From Mycolicibacter sp. MU0083 (lineage in GTDB: Bacteria; Actinomycetota; Actinomycetes; Mycobacteriales; Mycobacteriaceae), in NCBI RefSeq assembly GCF_963378075.1, contig NZ_OY726394.1:2170001-2234000 (forward strand): 64,000 bases of DNA. The letters run 5' to 3'. Both the position numbers and the translations under genes were made by a program. Every line of letters starts with the position of its first letter. Within the stretch, counting starts at the first letter, position 1. Shown here piece by piece: positions 38,754-46,998 of this stretch. The notes under the pieces were generated by a model. That model was not told the origin of the DNA, searched no databases, and saw only the letters and a program-made list of their open reading frames with translations.

Positions 38754-39575
38754 ATGCCCACGATGAACCGTCTGCTGTTCAACCCGGTTGCCCATCGCGT
38801 GATGACGACTCCGTTCGTCTACCACCTGGTGTTCACCTCGTTCGTGAACAAGCGATTCACCGCCCAGACCAAGATGCTCAGCGGTGACGACTGGCTATTC
38901 CTCAACTACGGCTACGAAGAGGACCCGCCGATGGCGGTGCCGTTGGAGCCCTCCGACGAGGCCAACCGATTCTTCATCCAGCAGTATCACCGCACCGCCG
39001 CTCAGACCGACCTGGCCGGCAAGAAGGTGCTCGAGGTCAGCTGTGGTCACGGCGGCGGCGCCTCCTATGTGGCCCGCACGTTCAAGCCCGCTTCCTACAC
39101 CGGCCTCGACCTCAACGAGACCGCGATCGAATTCTGCCGGGATCGGCACAAGTTGCCCGGCATGGAGTTCGTCCAGGGCGATGCCCAGAACCTGCCCTTC
39201 GAGGACGGATCGTTCGACGTGGTGCTGCACGTGGAAGCGTCGCACCTGTACCCGAACCCGGCGCAGTTCTTCAACGGTGCGGCACGCGTGCTGGCTCCGG
39301 GCGGACATTTCCTCTACACCGACTTCCGCCGCCGCAGTGAAACGGCCCGCTGGGACGCCGAACTGGCCGCGACCGGTCTGCGACTGATCTCCGAAGAAGA
39401 CATCAGCATGGCCGTATTGCGCGGTAACGAGAAGAACCTCGCCCGCAAGCAGGACATGATCGCCCACCACGGCAGCCTGGCCCGATTCGCCAGTGCCGCA
39501 ACCGACTGGACCTTCAACGGCGCCCTGAAGAACGGCGAATTCGTCTACCGGCTGTACTGCTTCACCAAGGACTGA
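38754..39575 (+). CDS. Second Rv2952/Mtf-family O-methyltransferase
   Basis: 273 residues from ATG. Motifs: LFLNYGYEEDPPMAVPLE, YHRTAAQTDLAGKKVLEVSC, GHGGGASYVAR, YTGLDLNETAI, FVQGDAQNLPF, LAPGGHFLYTDFR, and the C-terminal FVYRLYCFTKD, nearly the Rv2952 end as I recall it. It keeps the Cys in EVSCGHGG and is closer to Rv2952 than the paralogue at 35511. The two flank the P450-SDR pair. Likely substrates are polyketide-lipid hydroxyls or glycolipid sugars; the neighbouring pps genes favour the former. It converges on the SDR-hydrolase gene with 48 bp between stops. Confidence 0.9.
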   Translation: MPTMNRLLFNPVAHRVMTTPFVYHLVFTSFVNKRFTAQTKMLSGDDWLFLNYGYEEDPPMAVPLEPSDEANRFFIQQYHRTAAQTDLAGKKVLEVSCGHGGGASYVARTFKPASYTGLDLNETAIEFCRDRHKLPGMEFVQGDAQNLPFEDGSFDVVLHVEASHLYPNPAQFFNGAARVLAPGGHFLYTDFRRRSETARWDAELAATGLRLISEEDISMAVLRGNEKNLARKQDMIAHHGSLARFASAATDWTFNGALKNGEFVYRLYCFTKD

Positions 39576-39623
39576 CCGGGGCGGCGCGGCGGAGCGGGGA
39601 GCCTCCGGTCCCGGGTGCCGGGT

Positions 39624-41297
39624 CTAGAGTCCTCGCTCGCCGAGCCAGTCGTGAATCCGCTCGGCCACGTCCTCCCAGCCCGGTTCCAGCATCATGTTGT
39701 GTCCCATGTCGGGGAAGAAGACCGCCTCGGTGCCGTAGGCCCGCGCGGTGGCCCGCACTTCTTTGCAGGTGTGCGCGCCGTCCTCTTCGGCACCCAGGAC
39801 CAACAGCGGCGTGCTGATCCGCTTGGGGTGCGGCAACTTGAGCATCAGGCAGTCGACACTGACCCGGGCACTGTCCTCCTGCAGTCGCGCGGCGCACTCC
39901 ACGACATCGGCTTCGGGCGTGCCGGCGGAGAAGAACTTCTCCCGGGCCAGCGCGGGCGTGTTGATGTAGGGCAGTGCTCGACCGGTGATCACCATCTTGA
40001 TCGCGTGCCACGGATGATTGCGCAGCCACCGCAGGCTCGATCCGTAATTGCCCTGCGGGGGAATCGAGGCCATCAGCACCCCGGCCGGCGACGGCCGGAG
40101 CTCCAGGAACTTCTGCACCACCAGTCCACCCATGGAATGCCCGATGACCACCGGGGGGACGGGCAATTCGTCGGCGACCGAGCGAACATCGTCGACGTAG
40201 TCGTCGACACTGCAGATCCGCAGCGGCTTGTCGATGGAACTGCCGCCGTGCCCCCGCAGGCTGACCGCGATCGCGCGGTATCCCTGGTCGGCGAAGTAGC
40301 TGAGGAAATGCTCGTCCCAGCACCACGCCGCATGCCACGCACCGTGGACGAACAGCAGCGGGACGGGATGCTCCGCACTGACGCAGCCTTTGTCGATCAC
40401 CTCAAGCACAACACCGCTCCCCCTGTCCGGCGGTCCGCCCTTCGCCCGCCTCGCACACCGCCCGGTATTCCCCCCAACCGGGCCACGCGTCGAGCGCGGC
40501 ATTCGCCGTGCCAGCAACGGTAGCAGCGGGCCGTGCGGCGCGTAACGGTACACCGCGACCAGGAGCCGGTTCATCCAGCCCGGCACCACCCGGCTTCGGC
40601 CCTTCTCCAGGCCGTCGAGCGCCGCGCGGGCGACCCGGTCCACCGGCTTCCACATCGCGGCGGGCAGCACCTCGCGGCGTTCGCCGCGGTCGAACCCGGC
40701 GGCCACATCCAGGCCGGTATCCACCGGCCCCGGACACAACAGCGTGGCGGTGACGCCGGTGCCCCGCAACTCGGTGCGCAGACTCTCGGTGTAGGAGGCC
40801 ACGAAGGCCTTGGCGGCACCGTAGCTGGCCTGGCCGGGCAGCGGGCCGAAGGCGGCCACCGACGACACGTTCAGGACCGCACCGCGACCCCGCGCCACCA
40901 TGCCCGGCAGAAACCGGGTGCACAGATCGACGACGGCGGCCACATCGACCTCGATCAGGCTCAGCTGATCCTGCGGCTCGGTATCGGCCACCAACCCCAC
41001 GATCGCCACGCCGGCGTTGTTGACCAGGATCTCGGGCTCCACGCCGAGCGCGGCGACCCGGCCGGGCAGCGCGGCTCGCTCGGCGGCGTCGCGCAGGTCG
41101 GCCGGCACCACGTGTACCGGTCCCAGGCCGCCCGCCACCAGTTCGTCCGCCAACAACTGCAGGCGGTCGACGCTGCGCGCCACCAGCACCAACCGATGAC
41201 CGCGGCGCGCCAGTTCGCGTGCCACCGCTGCGCCGATGCCCGACGATGCGCCGGTCACGATCGCCGCACGGTCACCGCCTGTAACCGGTACGCCCAC
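39624..41297 (-). CDS. SDR / alpha-beta hydrolase fusion (possibly two genes joined in frame)
   Basis: 557 residues from GTG at 41297. Residues 1-265 are an SDR: AAIVTGASSGIGAAVA, LVNNAGVAI, NVSSVAAFG with the catalytic Ser, and SYGAAKAFV (Tyr, Lys). Residues 297-557 are an alpha/beta hydrolase: LLFVHGAWHAAWCW, nucleophile Ser in VIGHSMGGLVVQ, a probable acid in VLGAEEDGAHT and His in PDMGHNMML. The 30-residue joint (STRGPVGGNTGRCARRAKGG...) looks like translated spacer. Within it GGGGGAG (40423-40417) lies 7 bases before an in-frame GTG (40409), so the hydrolase could also be made alone (261 residues). Each domain normally exists as a separate mycobacterial protein. Confidence 0.85.
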   Translation of the reverse strand: MGVPVTGGDRAAIVTGASSGIGAAVARELARRGHRLVLVARSVDRLQLLADELVAGGLGPVHVVPADLRDAAERAALPGRVAALGVEPEILVNNAGVAIVGLVADTEPQDQLSLIEVDVAAVVDLCTRFLPGMVARGRGAVLNVSSVAAFGPLPGQASYGAAKAFVASYTESLRTELRGTGVTATLLCPGPVDTGLDVAAGFDRGERREVLPAAMWKPVDRVARAALDGLEKGRSRVVPGWMNRLLVAVYRYAPHGPLLPLLARRMPRSTRGPVGGNTGRCARRAKGGPPDRGSGVVLEVIDKGCVSAEHPVPLLFVHGAWHAAWCWDEHFLSYFADQGYRAIAVSLRGHGGSSIDKPLRICSVDDYVDDVRSVADELPVPPVVIGHSMGGLVVQKFLELRPSPAGVLMASIPPQGNYGSSLRWLRNHPWHAIKMVITGRALPYINTPALAREKFFSAGTPEADVVECAARLQEDSARVSVDCLMLKLPHPKRISTPLLVLGAEEDGAHTCKEVRATARAYGTEAVFFPDMGHNMMLEPGWEDVAERIHDWLGERGL

Positions 41298-41453
41298 GTA
41301 CCCACCCTATCCTTCGGTGCACTAACGTCCGAAAAACCGTCACCGCGATGGAAGTCCGGCCCATCTTCACATATTCGCGCCCTCGACAGGCGCTGGGAAT
41401 ACTTTCTGTGTACGCTAACGCGGACATGTGTGCGCTATAACCGGGGGGCTTTC

Positions 41454-42524
41454 ATGACGCATTCAAATGTTCGCTGGCTGACGGCCGGTCTGGTGGCGGG
41501 GGGCTGCGCAGGACTGATGGGGTTGACCTCGGTGCTCAACGCCGGGTTCGCGTTCGGTGCCGACACCGCTCTGATCATGGGTTCGGCCTTTCAGCCGACG
41601 CCGGCGGAGTCCTATATCGACGACGTGATGGCCGACTTCCTCAACCCGGAGAATCCCTTCGCCGGCCAGCCGACCTTCCCCGGGTACACCCCGGTGGGAG
41701 TCACGACACCGGAGACCGACTACGGCCCGGGACTCATCCAGGGTGTCGCCGACATCGACAAAGCCATCAACCAATACCTGGCGGAGGCCGGCGACAACGT
41801 CACCGTGTTCGGCTACTCGATGAGCGCCGCGGTGGCCACTCAGGAGTTGGCCGACCTGCTCGCGCTGGCCCCGGGCGAACGACCCGACCCGGACTCTTTG
41901 CAGTTCGTGTTGCTGGAGACCCTCGCCAACCCCAACGGCGGGTTCTTCACCCGGTTCGGCTCCGACATGCCGGTCGTACCGTCGGACTCGGCCTACCACA
42001 CCGACATCTACAACATCGAGTACAGCGGCGCGACCGACTTCCCGAAGTATGCGCTGAACCTGCTCGCGGTGGCCAACGCGATGGCCGGCTACATCAATCT
42101 GCACCCCGCCCTGCTGCCGGGGTGGCCCACCACGTTCGACACGGAATCGATCCAGAACGCGGTGCTGCTTCCGACGGATGAGGACGGCAACGTCGACTAC
42201 TACCTCATCCCCACCCAGAATCTGCCGCTGCTCGACGGTATCCGTGCCTTCCCGATCTTCGGGCCGGCGATGGCGGATCTGGTTCAGCCCGCCCTGCGGG
42301 TACTGATCGACCTCGGCTATGACCGCACCGATGCCGCCGACGTGATCACGCCGGTGTCGTGGAGCATGCCGTCGATCGACTGGGACGAGGTGTCGGAGAA
42401 CCTGCAGCTCGGCTTCGAACAGGGCTGGATCGCCGCGCAGGTCGACCTGGGCATGCTGCCCGAGACCGAACTGCCGGACCTCTACCCCTACCTTCCGGAC
42501 CTGTCGGGCCTCCTCGGCCTGTAG
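41454..42524 (+). CDS. Secreted PE-PPE-domain serine hydrolase
   Basis: 356 residues from ATG at 41454, with GGGGGG upstream. N-terminal signal sequence: MTHSNVRWLTAGLVAGGCAG and on to AFGADT. The PE-PPE (PF08237) domain has an alpha/beta-hydrolase fold: TALIMGSAFQPTP as first strand, nucleophile Ser122 in VFGYSMSAAVATQEL, then LLETLANPNGGFFTRF. Members are esterases or lipases, and a DIM-locus relative is known to act in trehalose-lipid acyl transfer. There is no PE or PPE N-terminal domain, so export is probably through Sec and not ESX. The tail is acidic (LPETELPDLYPYLPDLSG). It diverges from the SDR-hydrolase gene (156-bp gap) and ends in a strong bidirectional terminator. Confidence 0.9.
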   Translation: MTHSNVRWLTAGLVAGGCAGLMGLTSVLNAGFAFGADTALIMGSAFQPTPAESYIDDVMADFLNPENPFAGQPTFPGYTPVGVTTPETDYGPGLIQGVADIDKAINQYLAEAGDNVTVFGYSMSAAVATQELADLLALAPGERPDPDSLQFVLLETLANPNGGFFTRFGSDMPVVPSDSAYHTDIYNIEYSGATDFPKYALNLLAVANAMAGYINLHPALLPGWPTTFDTESIQNAVLLPTDEDGNVDYYLIPTQNLPLLDGIRAFPIFGPAMADLVQPALRVLIDLGYDRTDAADVITPVSWSMPSIDWDEVSENLQLGFEQGWIAAQVDLGMLPETELPDLYPYLPDLSGLLGL

Positions 42525-42540
42525 GGCGCTGCGGGCGGGA

Positions 42541-42597
42541 ATACGCTTCGGGCCCACCGAAACCCACTGTCGAGGGTCGGCGGGCCCGAGCGCGTAT
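42541..42597. terminator. Long bidirectional terminator hairpin
   Basis: ATACGC (42541-42546) pairs with GCGTAT (42592-42597), and TCGGGCCC (42548-42555) with GGGCCCGA (42582-42589), separated by a small bulge. Inside, CCGA and ACCC can pair with GGGTCGG. It fills nearly the whole gap between convergent stops at 42524 and 42606, so it can end transcription from both sides. Confidence 0.75.
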
Positions 42598-42605
42598 CCG
42601 GGCGG

Positions 42606-44072
42606 CTAGATCGCCGGGTCGAGGTCGATCAGCGCGAGATCGAGATCCATCGGCACATCGCCGTCGCCCGGCACGTCGACTCCCGGACCTTCGTCGACCG
42701 GTCCGTTGTCCAGCGGTTCGTCGTCCGCTGGGGTGATGTTGAAGACGGCGTCCCAGAGTCCCTGGATGTCGAAGGGCCCGATGATCCCGATGTTGTCGGC
42801 GATGTTGAAGAAGTAGTCGCCGAGGAAATCGCGGATCTGGTCCACGGTGGGCAGGTAGTCGACGTTCTCGATCACCGAGTCCGGCGGCAGCGGGTTCTTG
42901 ATGTCGAGCAGCACGGTGCCCAGGCGCCACAACCAGGCCTCGTAGGCGATGATCTCCGGGGTGGAGACGTTGGCGACGCCCGCGTCGTAGTCCGCGAGCC
43001 ACTGGTCGATCACGGTGTTGCCCGGCCACAGGTCGCCGATCGCCTTGACCGCCAGGTAATAGCTGGGGGTGTTCCAGTCTTCGGGATCCCAGATGTTGCC
43101 GCCCGGCTCCAGCAGCAGGCACGGCCCCGGGCAGATCGGGCTGCCGGGGATGAACGGGTTGAACGCCACCGTGAACGAGGCGATCATCGCCTGCAGCGCA
43201 CGGCCGAACTCCACTAGGCCCGGCAGTTCGAACTTGTCGGGATCGAAGGGCTGCATCAGGCTGTCGAACCAATTGATGAACGGCGTGTCGAAGTCCATCT
43301 GGTAGGACATCCCCGTCCACGGCATCATCGGGGCGTCCGGGTCGATGTTGGGGTAGTCCTCGGGATTGAAGCCGAGTTGCTCCAGGGTGCGGGTGCCCTC
43401 CCAGTAGAACTGGTCGTGGGCGAACCCGCTGCCGATCATGCCCGGGCCGTTCGGGTCGAAGTAGTAGGAGTTGCCGTTCATCATCTCCGAGAACGGCACC
43501 TGGAACCAGTTCTCGATCAGCGGGAACTTCTGCAGACCGGTGATGATCAGCAGGCTCCACAGGGTCTGGTCGATCCAGGTGAAGCCGGTGATCGGGCTCA
43601 CCGGCATCGCCGGCAGGCAGTCCAGGCTCGCGCAGGTGAGGTTTATCGGGATCTCGACGTTGGCCAGCATGGACAGCTGTTGTCCCAGGCCGGGGTAGAG
43701 GAATTCGCCTTCGTGACCGGCGCCGGAGAGCTCGGGGATCGGGAAGAGGAACTGCATCACCGCTTCGAAGTGTCCGAGGTCGCCGGCGTCCTCTCCCCAG
43801 ATGTTGGTGGGGCTGCCGACGAACCACGGGCTGCTGAAGAACAGCGACTTCGCCAGCGTGTCCATCGCGTGGATCTCGTTGGCCGGGATGTTGATGATGT
43901 CCTGCAGCAGGTTCAGCGGGACGTTCCACAACGATTCGCCCGCACTCAGGGTCGTCTGCAATTGGGTGGTGGCGGCCGCCGGGACGCGCGGCGCCACCGG
44001 AGTCACCGCGATGAGTCCCGCGGTGGTGACAGCCAGCCCAGCCGTGACGTACGTGCGCAAGGCTGAAACCAT
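42606..44072 (-). CDS. Large secreted protein of a mycobacterial paralogue family, unknown function (A)
   Basis: 488 residues from ATG at 44072, with GGAGG upstream. The signal sequence MVSALRTYVTAGLAVTTAGLIAV precedes SAGESLWNVPLNLLQDIIN. It shares a conserved core with the next gene: NIPxNExxAxDxxA, SPTNIWGEDAGDLGHFEAVM, GLGQQLSML, TCASLDCLP, VSPITGFTWID, NWFDSLMQPFD and NPFIPGSPICPGPC. Two cysteine pairs (C-x4-C and CPGxC) suggest extracytoplasmic disulfides. The mature part is rich in Asp, Pro, Trp and Phe and ends in an acidic Asp/Pro tail. No catalytic motif is recognisable. It follows paralogue B at 236 bp, with a terminator between, so each probably has its own promoter. Confidence 0.8.
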   Translation of the reverse strand: MVSALRTYVTAGLAVTTAGLIAVTPVAPRVPAAATTQLQTTLSAGESLWNVPLNLLQDIINIPANEIHAMDTLAKSLFFSSPWFVGSPTNIWGEDAGDLGHFEAVMQFLFPIPELSGAGHEGEFLYPGLGQQLSMLANVEIPINLTCASLDCLPAMPVSPITGFTWIDQTLWSLLIITGLQKFPLIENWFQVPFSEMMNGNSYYFDPNGPGMIGSGFAHDQFYWEGTRTLEQLGFNPEDYPNIDPDAPMMPWTGMSYQMDFDTPFINWFDSLMQPFDPDKFELPGLVEFGRALQAMIASFTVAFNPFIPGSPICPGPCLLLEPGGNIWDPEDWNTPSYYLAVKAIGDLWPGNTVIDQWLADYDAGVANVSTPEIIAYEAWLWRLGTVLLDIKNPLPPDSVIENVDYLPTVDQIRDFLGDYFFNIADNIGIIGPFDIQGLWDAVFNITPADDEPLDNGPVDEGPGVDVPGDGDVPMDLDLALIDLDPAI

Positions 44073-44255
44073 CCGAGGGTCCTCCAGTATGACGAAGCGT
44101 GATGAAAGCAACATGGCCGCAAGCGGTTCACGCAATCTACCAAAGCGTTTCCTGAGTGCAAGCGCAGAGTCAGCTATCGGTAAACGATATAAATCCTTCA
44201 AATGTGGCGCGGGCAGGTCACCGCGTCAATATCCCTGGGCCGGCCTGCCGAAACG

Positions 44256-44291
44256 CCGCAGCCCGGCCTCGCGAACGGGGCCGGGCTGCGG
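44256..44291 (-). terminator. Strong terminator after secreted paralogue B
   Basis: CCGCAGCCCGGCC (44256-44268) and GGCCGGGCTGCGG (44279-44291) form a perfect 13-bp GC-rich stem with a 10-base loop, 17 bases past the stop of the gene ending at 44309. It is the strongest hairpin I found by eye and should insulate paralogue A from read-through. Confidence 0.75.
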
Positions 44292-44308
44292 TGTCGGTCG
44301 GTCGTGTA

Positions 44309-46114
44309 TTACATCGCGGAGAAGTCGAACCAACTCATGATTTCGGCCCACAACGCATCGAGGTCGTCGGAGAGGCCGCCGCTCGGGTCGAGGAAGCCCA
44401 GGAAGTCGTCCCAGAGCAACAGGTTGTTCAGGCCGCCGTACTCGCCCACCGTCTGGTCGGCCAGCGGCAGATCGGGGTCGTAGCCAGGCGGGTGGTAATA
44501 GCCGGCCTCGTCCTGCGGCCACGGCCCGAGGAAGCCCGGGTCGGTCAGCAGGCCGGAGTTGACCGCCAGGGCGGGCAGGTACGGGTTGAGCTCGGCCAGG
44601 AAGTCGATGATCGCCCGGTGGGTCTCCTCGTCGAAGGTGAAGGTCCCGGTCTGCAGCGCCTCGATACCGGCCATGCTCTGCTCGTCGGTCGCCCCGTTGG
44701 CGTCACCCACGGCGTTACCGGTCCAGCCGGCCGCCAGCGCCGCCTCGGTCGCGTCGATCCACTGTTGCAGCGCCGGACTCGGCGCACCGAGGCTCTGGAT
44801 CGACTTGACCAGATCCAGCGAGGTCACCCCCCACGGCGGGGAGAACGGCGCCATGTTGCAGACACCCGGGCACAGCGGGCTGCCGGCCACATACGGGTTG
44901 AAGTCGATGACCAGCCCGCCCAGGAACGTCTTGAACGTCAGGAAGACGTCGTTGATGTCCGGGAAGTGGAAGCCGACCAGCGGGTCGTCGCCGTTGAAGC
45001 TCCAGTCCATCGGCTGCATCAAGCTGTTGAACCACACCTCGAACGGCTTGATCGGGTTGAACAGGAACTCCAGGCCCGCCCAAGGCTGCAGGTTGATCGG
45101 GTTGCCGGCCTCGTCCAGGACGGGATCACCGTTCTCGTCGAGCAGCGGGTGGGTGCCCTCGAAGCCGTAGCCGGGACCGTCCTGGTCGGTGCCCGGAATG
45201 CTGCCCCGCGGCGATCCCGGCACCGCGCCGCCGTCGCCGATCCCGTCCACCGGGTTGGCGATGCCGTGCGAGGTGGGGTTGTCGGTCTCGAACGGGCTGC
45301 CGGGGAACTTGTATCCGTTGAACAGGTCCTGCAACGGCACCTTCAGCCAGTACTTGAACAGGTCCAGCTGATTGTCGTCGTTGGGGAAGTTGGTGAACTT
45401 CAGGAAGAAGTTGATCATCCGGTCGATGCCGGTGATGCCGGTGATCGGATCCACCGGCGACATCGGGTAGCACTGGATCGAGTCACACGAGGCGCTGACC
45501 GGCAACATGGCGGCGGCGAACAGTGCGAGCTGCTGACCCAGGCCCGCGGTGCCGTTGGCCAGTGCGTCCGGGTCGATCTCGGGCTGGAACACACCGGAGG
45601 CCTCCGGCGCGAACGGCAGCATCATGTCCACGATCGCCATGAAGTGCCCGGGGTCGCCCGGGTCCTCGCCCCAGATGTTGGTGGCGCTCGGGGTCCACCA
45701 GTTCCCGGTGAACAGGAACGAGGCGGCCATGATGTCGATGGCCTTCACCTCGTTGTAGGGGATGTTGAAGATGTCCTGCATCAAGTTGAACGGGATGTTG
45801 AAGATCGAGGCTTCCGCGGCCAGCTGGACCGCGCGCTCGGTGGCGCTCAGGCCGGGCGCCCATTCGCCGACCGGGCTGATGGGCGCGACGGCGACAGCGG
45901 TCGCGGCGGCTACCGCGGCACCGGCGGTGGCGTAACGGGTCTGCACCGCGTCACGGTGCGCACCCAGGGGCGCGACGCGACGCTGCGGTGCCGCACGGTG
46001 TGCACCGCCGGTACCCGATCGACGCTGAGCGCGGTTGGGGCCGGCGAACGCGAATCGGCGGTCCGGCACGGCACGGTGCGCGCCACCACGCCTTCGAGTC
46101 ACACCACTAGTCAC
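44309..46114 (-). CDS. Large secreted protein of the same paralogue family (B), with basic repeat N-terminus
   Basis: 601 residues from GTG at 46114, five bases after GGGGG; an ATG at 46153 would add 13. The N-terminus is unusual: about 55 Arg/Gly/Ala-rich residues with an internal repeat (GGAHRAVPDRR, then GGAHRAAPQRR), followed by a hydrophobic stretch (YATAGAAVAAATAVAVAPIS) that may be the export signal. The core matches paralogue A: FNIPFNLMQDIFNIPYNEV, ATNIWGEDPGDPGHFMAIV, GLGQQLALF, SCDSIQCYP, VDPITGITGIDR, WFNSLMQPMDW and GSPLCPGVC. It has an extra Gly/Pro/Asp-rich segment (about residues 250-300, PGTDQDGPGYGFEGTHPLLD). Function unknown; an envelope or surface structural role is possible. 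Confidence 0.78.
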   Translation of the reverse strand: MTSGVTRRRGGAHRAVPDRRFAFAGPNRAQRRSGTGGAHRAAPQRRVAPLGAHRDAVQTRYATAGAAVAAATAVAVAPISPVGEWAPGLSATERAVQLAAEASIFNIPFNLMQDIFNIPYNEVKAIDIMAASFLFTGNWWTPSATNIWGEDPGDPGHFMAIVDMMLPFAPEASGVFQPEIDPDALANGTAGLGQQLALFAAAMLPVSASCDSIQCYPMSPVDPITGITGIDRMINFFLKFTNFPNDDNQLDLFKYWLKVPLQDLFNGYKFPGSPFETDNPTSHGIANPVDGIGDGGAVPGSPRGSIPGTDQDGPGYGFEGTHPLLDENGDPVLDEAGNPINLQPWAGLEFLFNPIKPFEVWFNSLMQPMDWSFNGDDPLVGFHFPDINDVFLTFKTFLGGLVIDFNPYVAGSPLCPGVCNMAPFSPPWGVTSLDLVKSIQSLGAPSPALQQWIDATEAALAAGWTGNAVGDANGATDEQSMAGIEALQTGTFTFDEETHRAIIDFLAELNPYLPALAVNSGLLTDPGFLGPWPQDEAGYYHPPGYDPDLPLADQTVGEYGGLNNLLLWDDFLGFLDPSGGLSDDLDALWAEIMSWFDFSAM

Positions 46115-46205
46115 ATATCCCCCTTTGGTCCCCCCACCAGATCGGGACAGCATATAGCCGTAACGGTGAGGTGTCTAAGCGAGCACAGATAAATTTACAC
46201 GGGCC

Positions 46206-46221
46206 GCGGAATAACTTCCGC
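46206..46221 (-). terminator. Possible terminator after the nitroreductase gene
   Basis: GCGGAA-TAAC-TTCCGC is a perfect 6-bp stem, 46 bases past the nitroreductase stop. On the minus strand it is followed within about ten bases by a T/A-rich run (GTGTAAATTTATC). It lies in the 152-bp gap that also holds the promoter of secreted paralogue B. Confidence 0.4.
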
Positions 46222-46266
46222 ATAGTCAACCATAATGTTCTCCACTGGTTGATCTTCGGTCGCCGA

Positions 46267-46998
46267 TCAGCGGTCCAGCCACTCCCGGTTGCCGTACCCA
46301 TCGAGATGGGTCACCTCTCCGACGGGTTTGCGGGTCGTCGGGCCGTACCGTCCACGGGGCCATCCCAGCGGGACGATGCAGCACGGCGTCACCGCGTGTG
46401 GCAGGCCCAGCACACGCCGCGCGGCGCGCTGGCTCCACAACGGCAGCGTGATCAACGAGGCGCCCAACCCCATGGCACGGGCGGCCAGCAGCAGATTCTG
46501 CACGCTGGGATAGATAGAGCCCCAGTACGCGGATTCGGCGATGTGCGGCATCCGCACCACCGGCAGGCGGCCCTCCCGCGCCCCGAGCCGCAGGCAGGCG
46601 ACCACCAGGACCGGCAGCTCGGCGAAGTGGTCGATCTGCCACTCCATCGCCCGCGCGATCCCGGCGATCGACTCGTCGGTCTTGAGCTTGCGCCGCAGCA
46701 CCAGGCCACGCTGGATCTTCCACGCCTGCCGGTACCGCTTGGCCAGTTCCTCCTTGACCCGCCGGTCCTTGACGACGATGAATTCCCAGTTCTGGCCGTC
46801 GTTGCCCGTCGGTGCCCGCAGTGCCAGTTCGATGCAGCGCAGCACCACCTCGTCATCGATCGGGTCGGAGTACACCCGCCGGATCGCGCGCTGGGTCATC
46901 ATCGCCTCACCCAGTGGCATGTCCAACCGGGCCAGCGCCTCGGCCGCGGTGGGCACATGGGTCGGGGTGACCACCGGGGTGCGCTCGGCGTCAGGCAT
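46267..46998 (-). CDS. Nitroreductase-family FMN oxidoreductase
   Basis: 243 residues from ATG. Nitroreductase fold: MMTQRAIRRVYSDPIDDEVV (FMN phosphate and ring contacts), LALRAPTGNDGQNWEFIVV, and SVQNLLLAARAMGLGASLITL. The C-terminal LGLPHAVTPCCIVPLGWPRGRYGPTTRKPVGEV is the second FMN site. These flavoproteins reduce quinones, nitro compounds or enones with NAD(P)H. It overlaps the upstream DUF2505 gene by 8 bp and is last in a flavodoxin-DUF2505-nitroreductase operon. Two flavin proteins in one operon hint at a shared redox step; the partner substrate is not known. Confidence 0.9.
   Translation of the reverse strand: MPDAERTPVVTPTHVPTAAEALARLDMPLGEAMMTQRAIRRVYSDPIDDEVVLRCIELALRAPTGNDGQNWEFIVVKDRRVKEELAKRYRQAWKIQRGLVLRRKLKTDESIAGIARAMEWQIDHFAELPVLVVACLRLGAREGRLPVVRMPHIAESAYWGSIYPSVQNLLLAARAMGLGASLITLPLWSQRAARRVLGLPHAVTPCCIVPLGWPRGRYGPTTRKPVGEVTHLDGYGNREWLDR

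Noticed and set aside
40533-41453. N-terminal extension of the PE-PPE hydrolase frame back to 40533
   Set aside because: The extension is antisense to the SDR gene; the ATG at 41454 has a strong ribosome binding site and begins a proper signal sequence.
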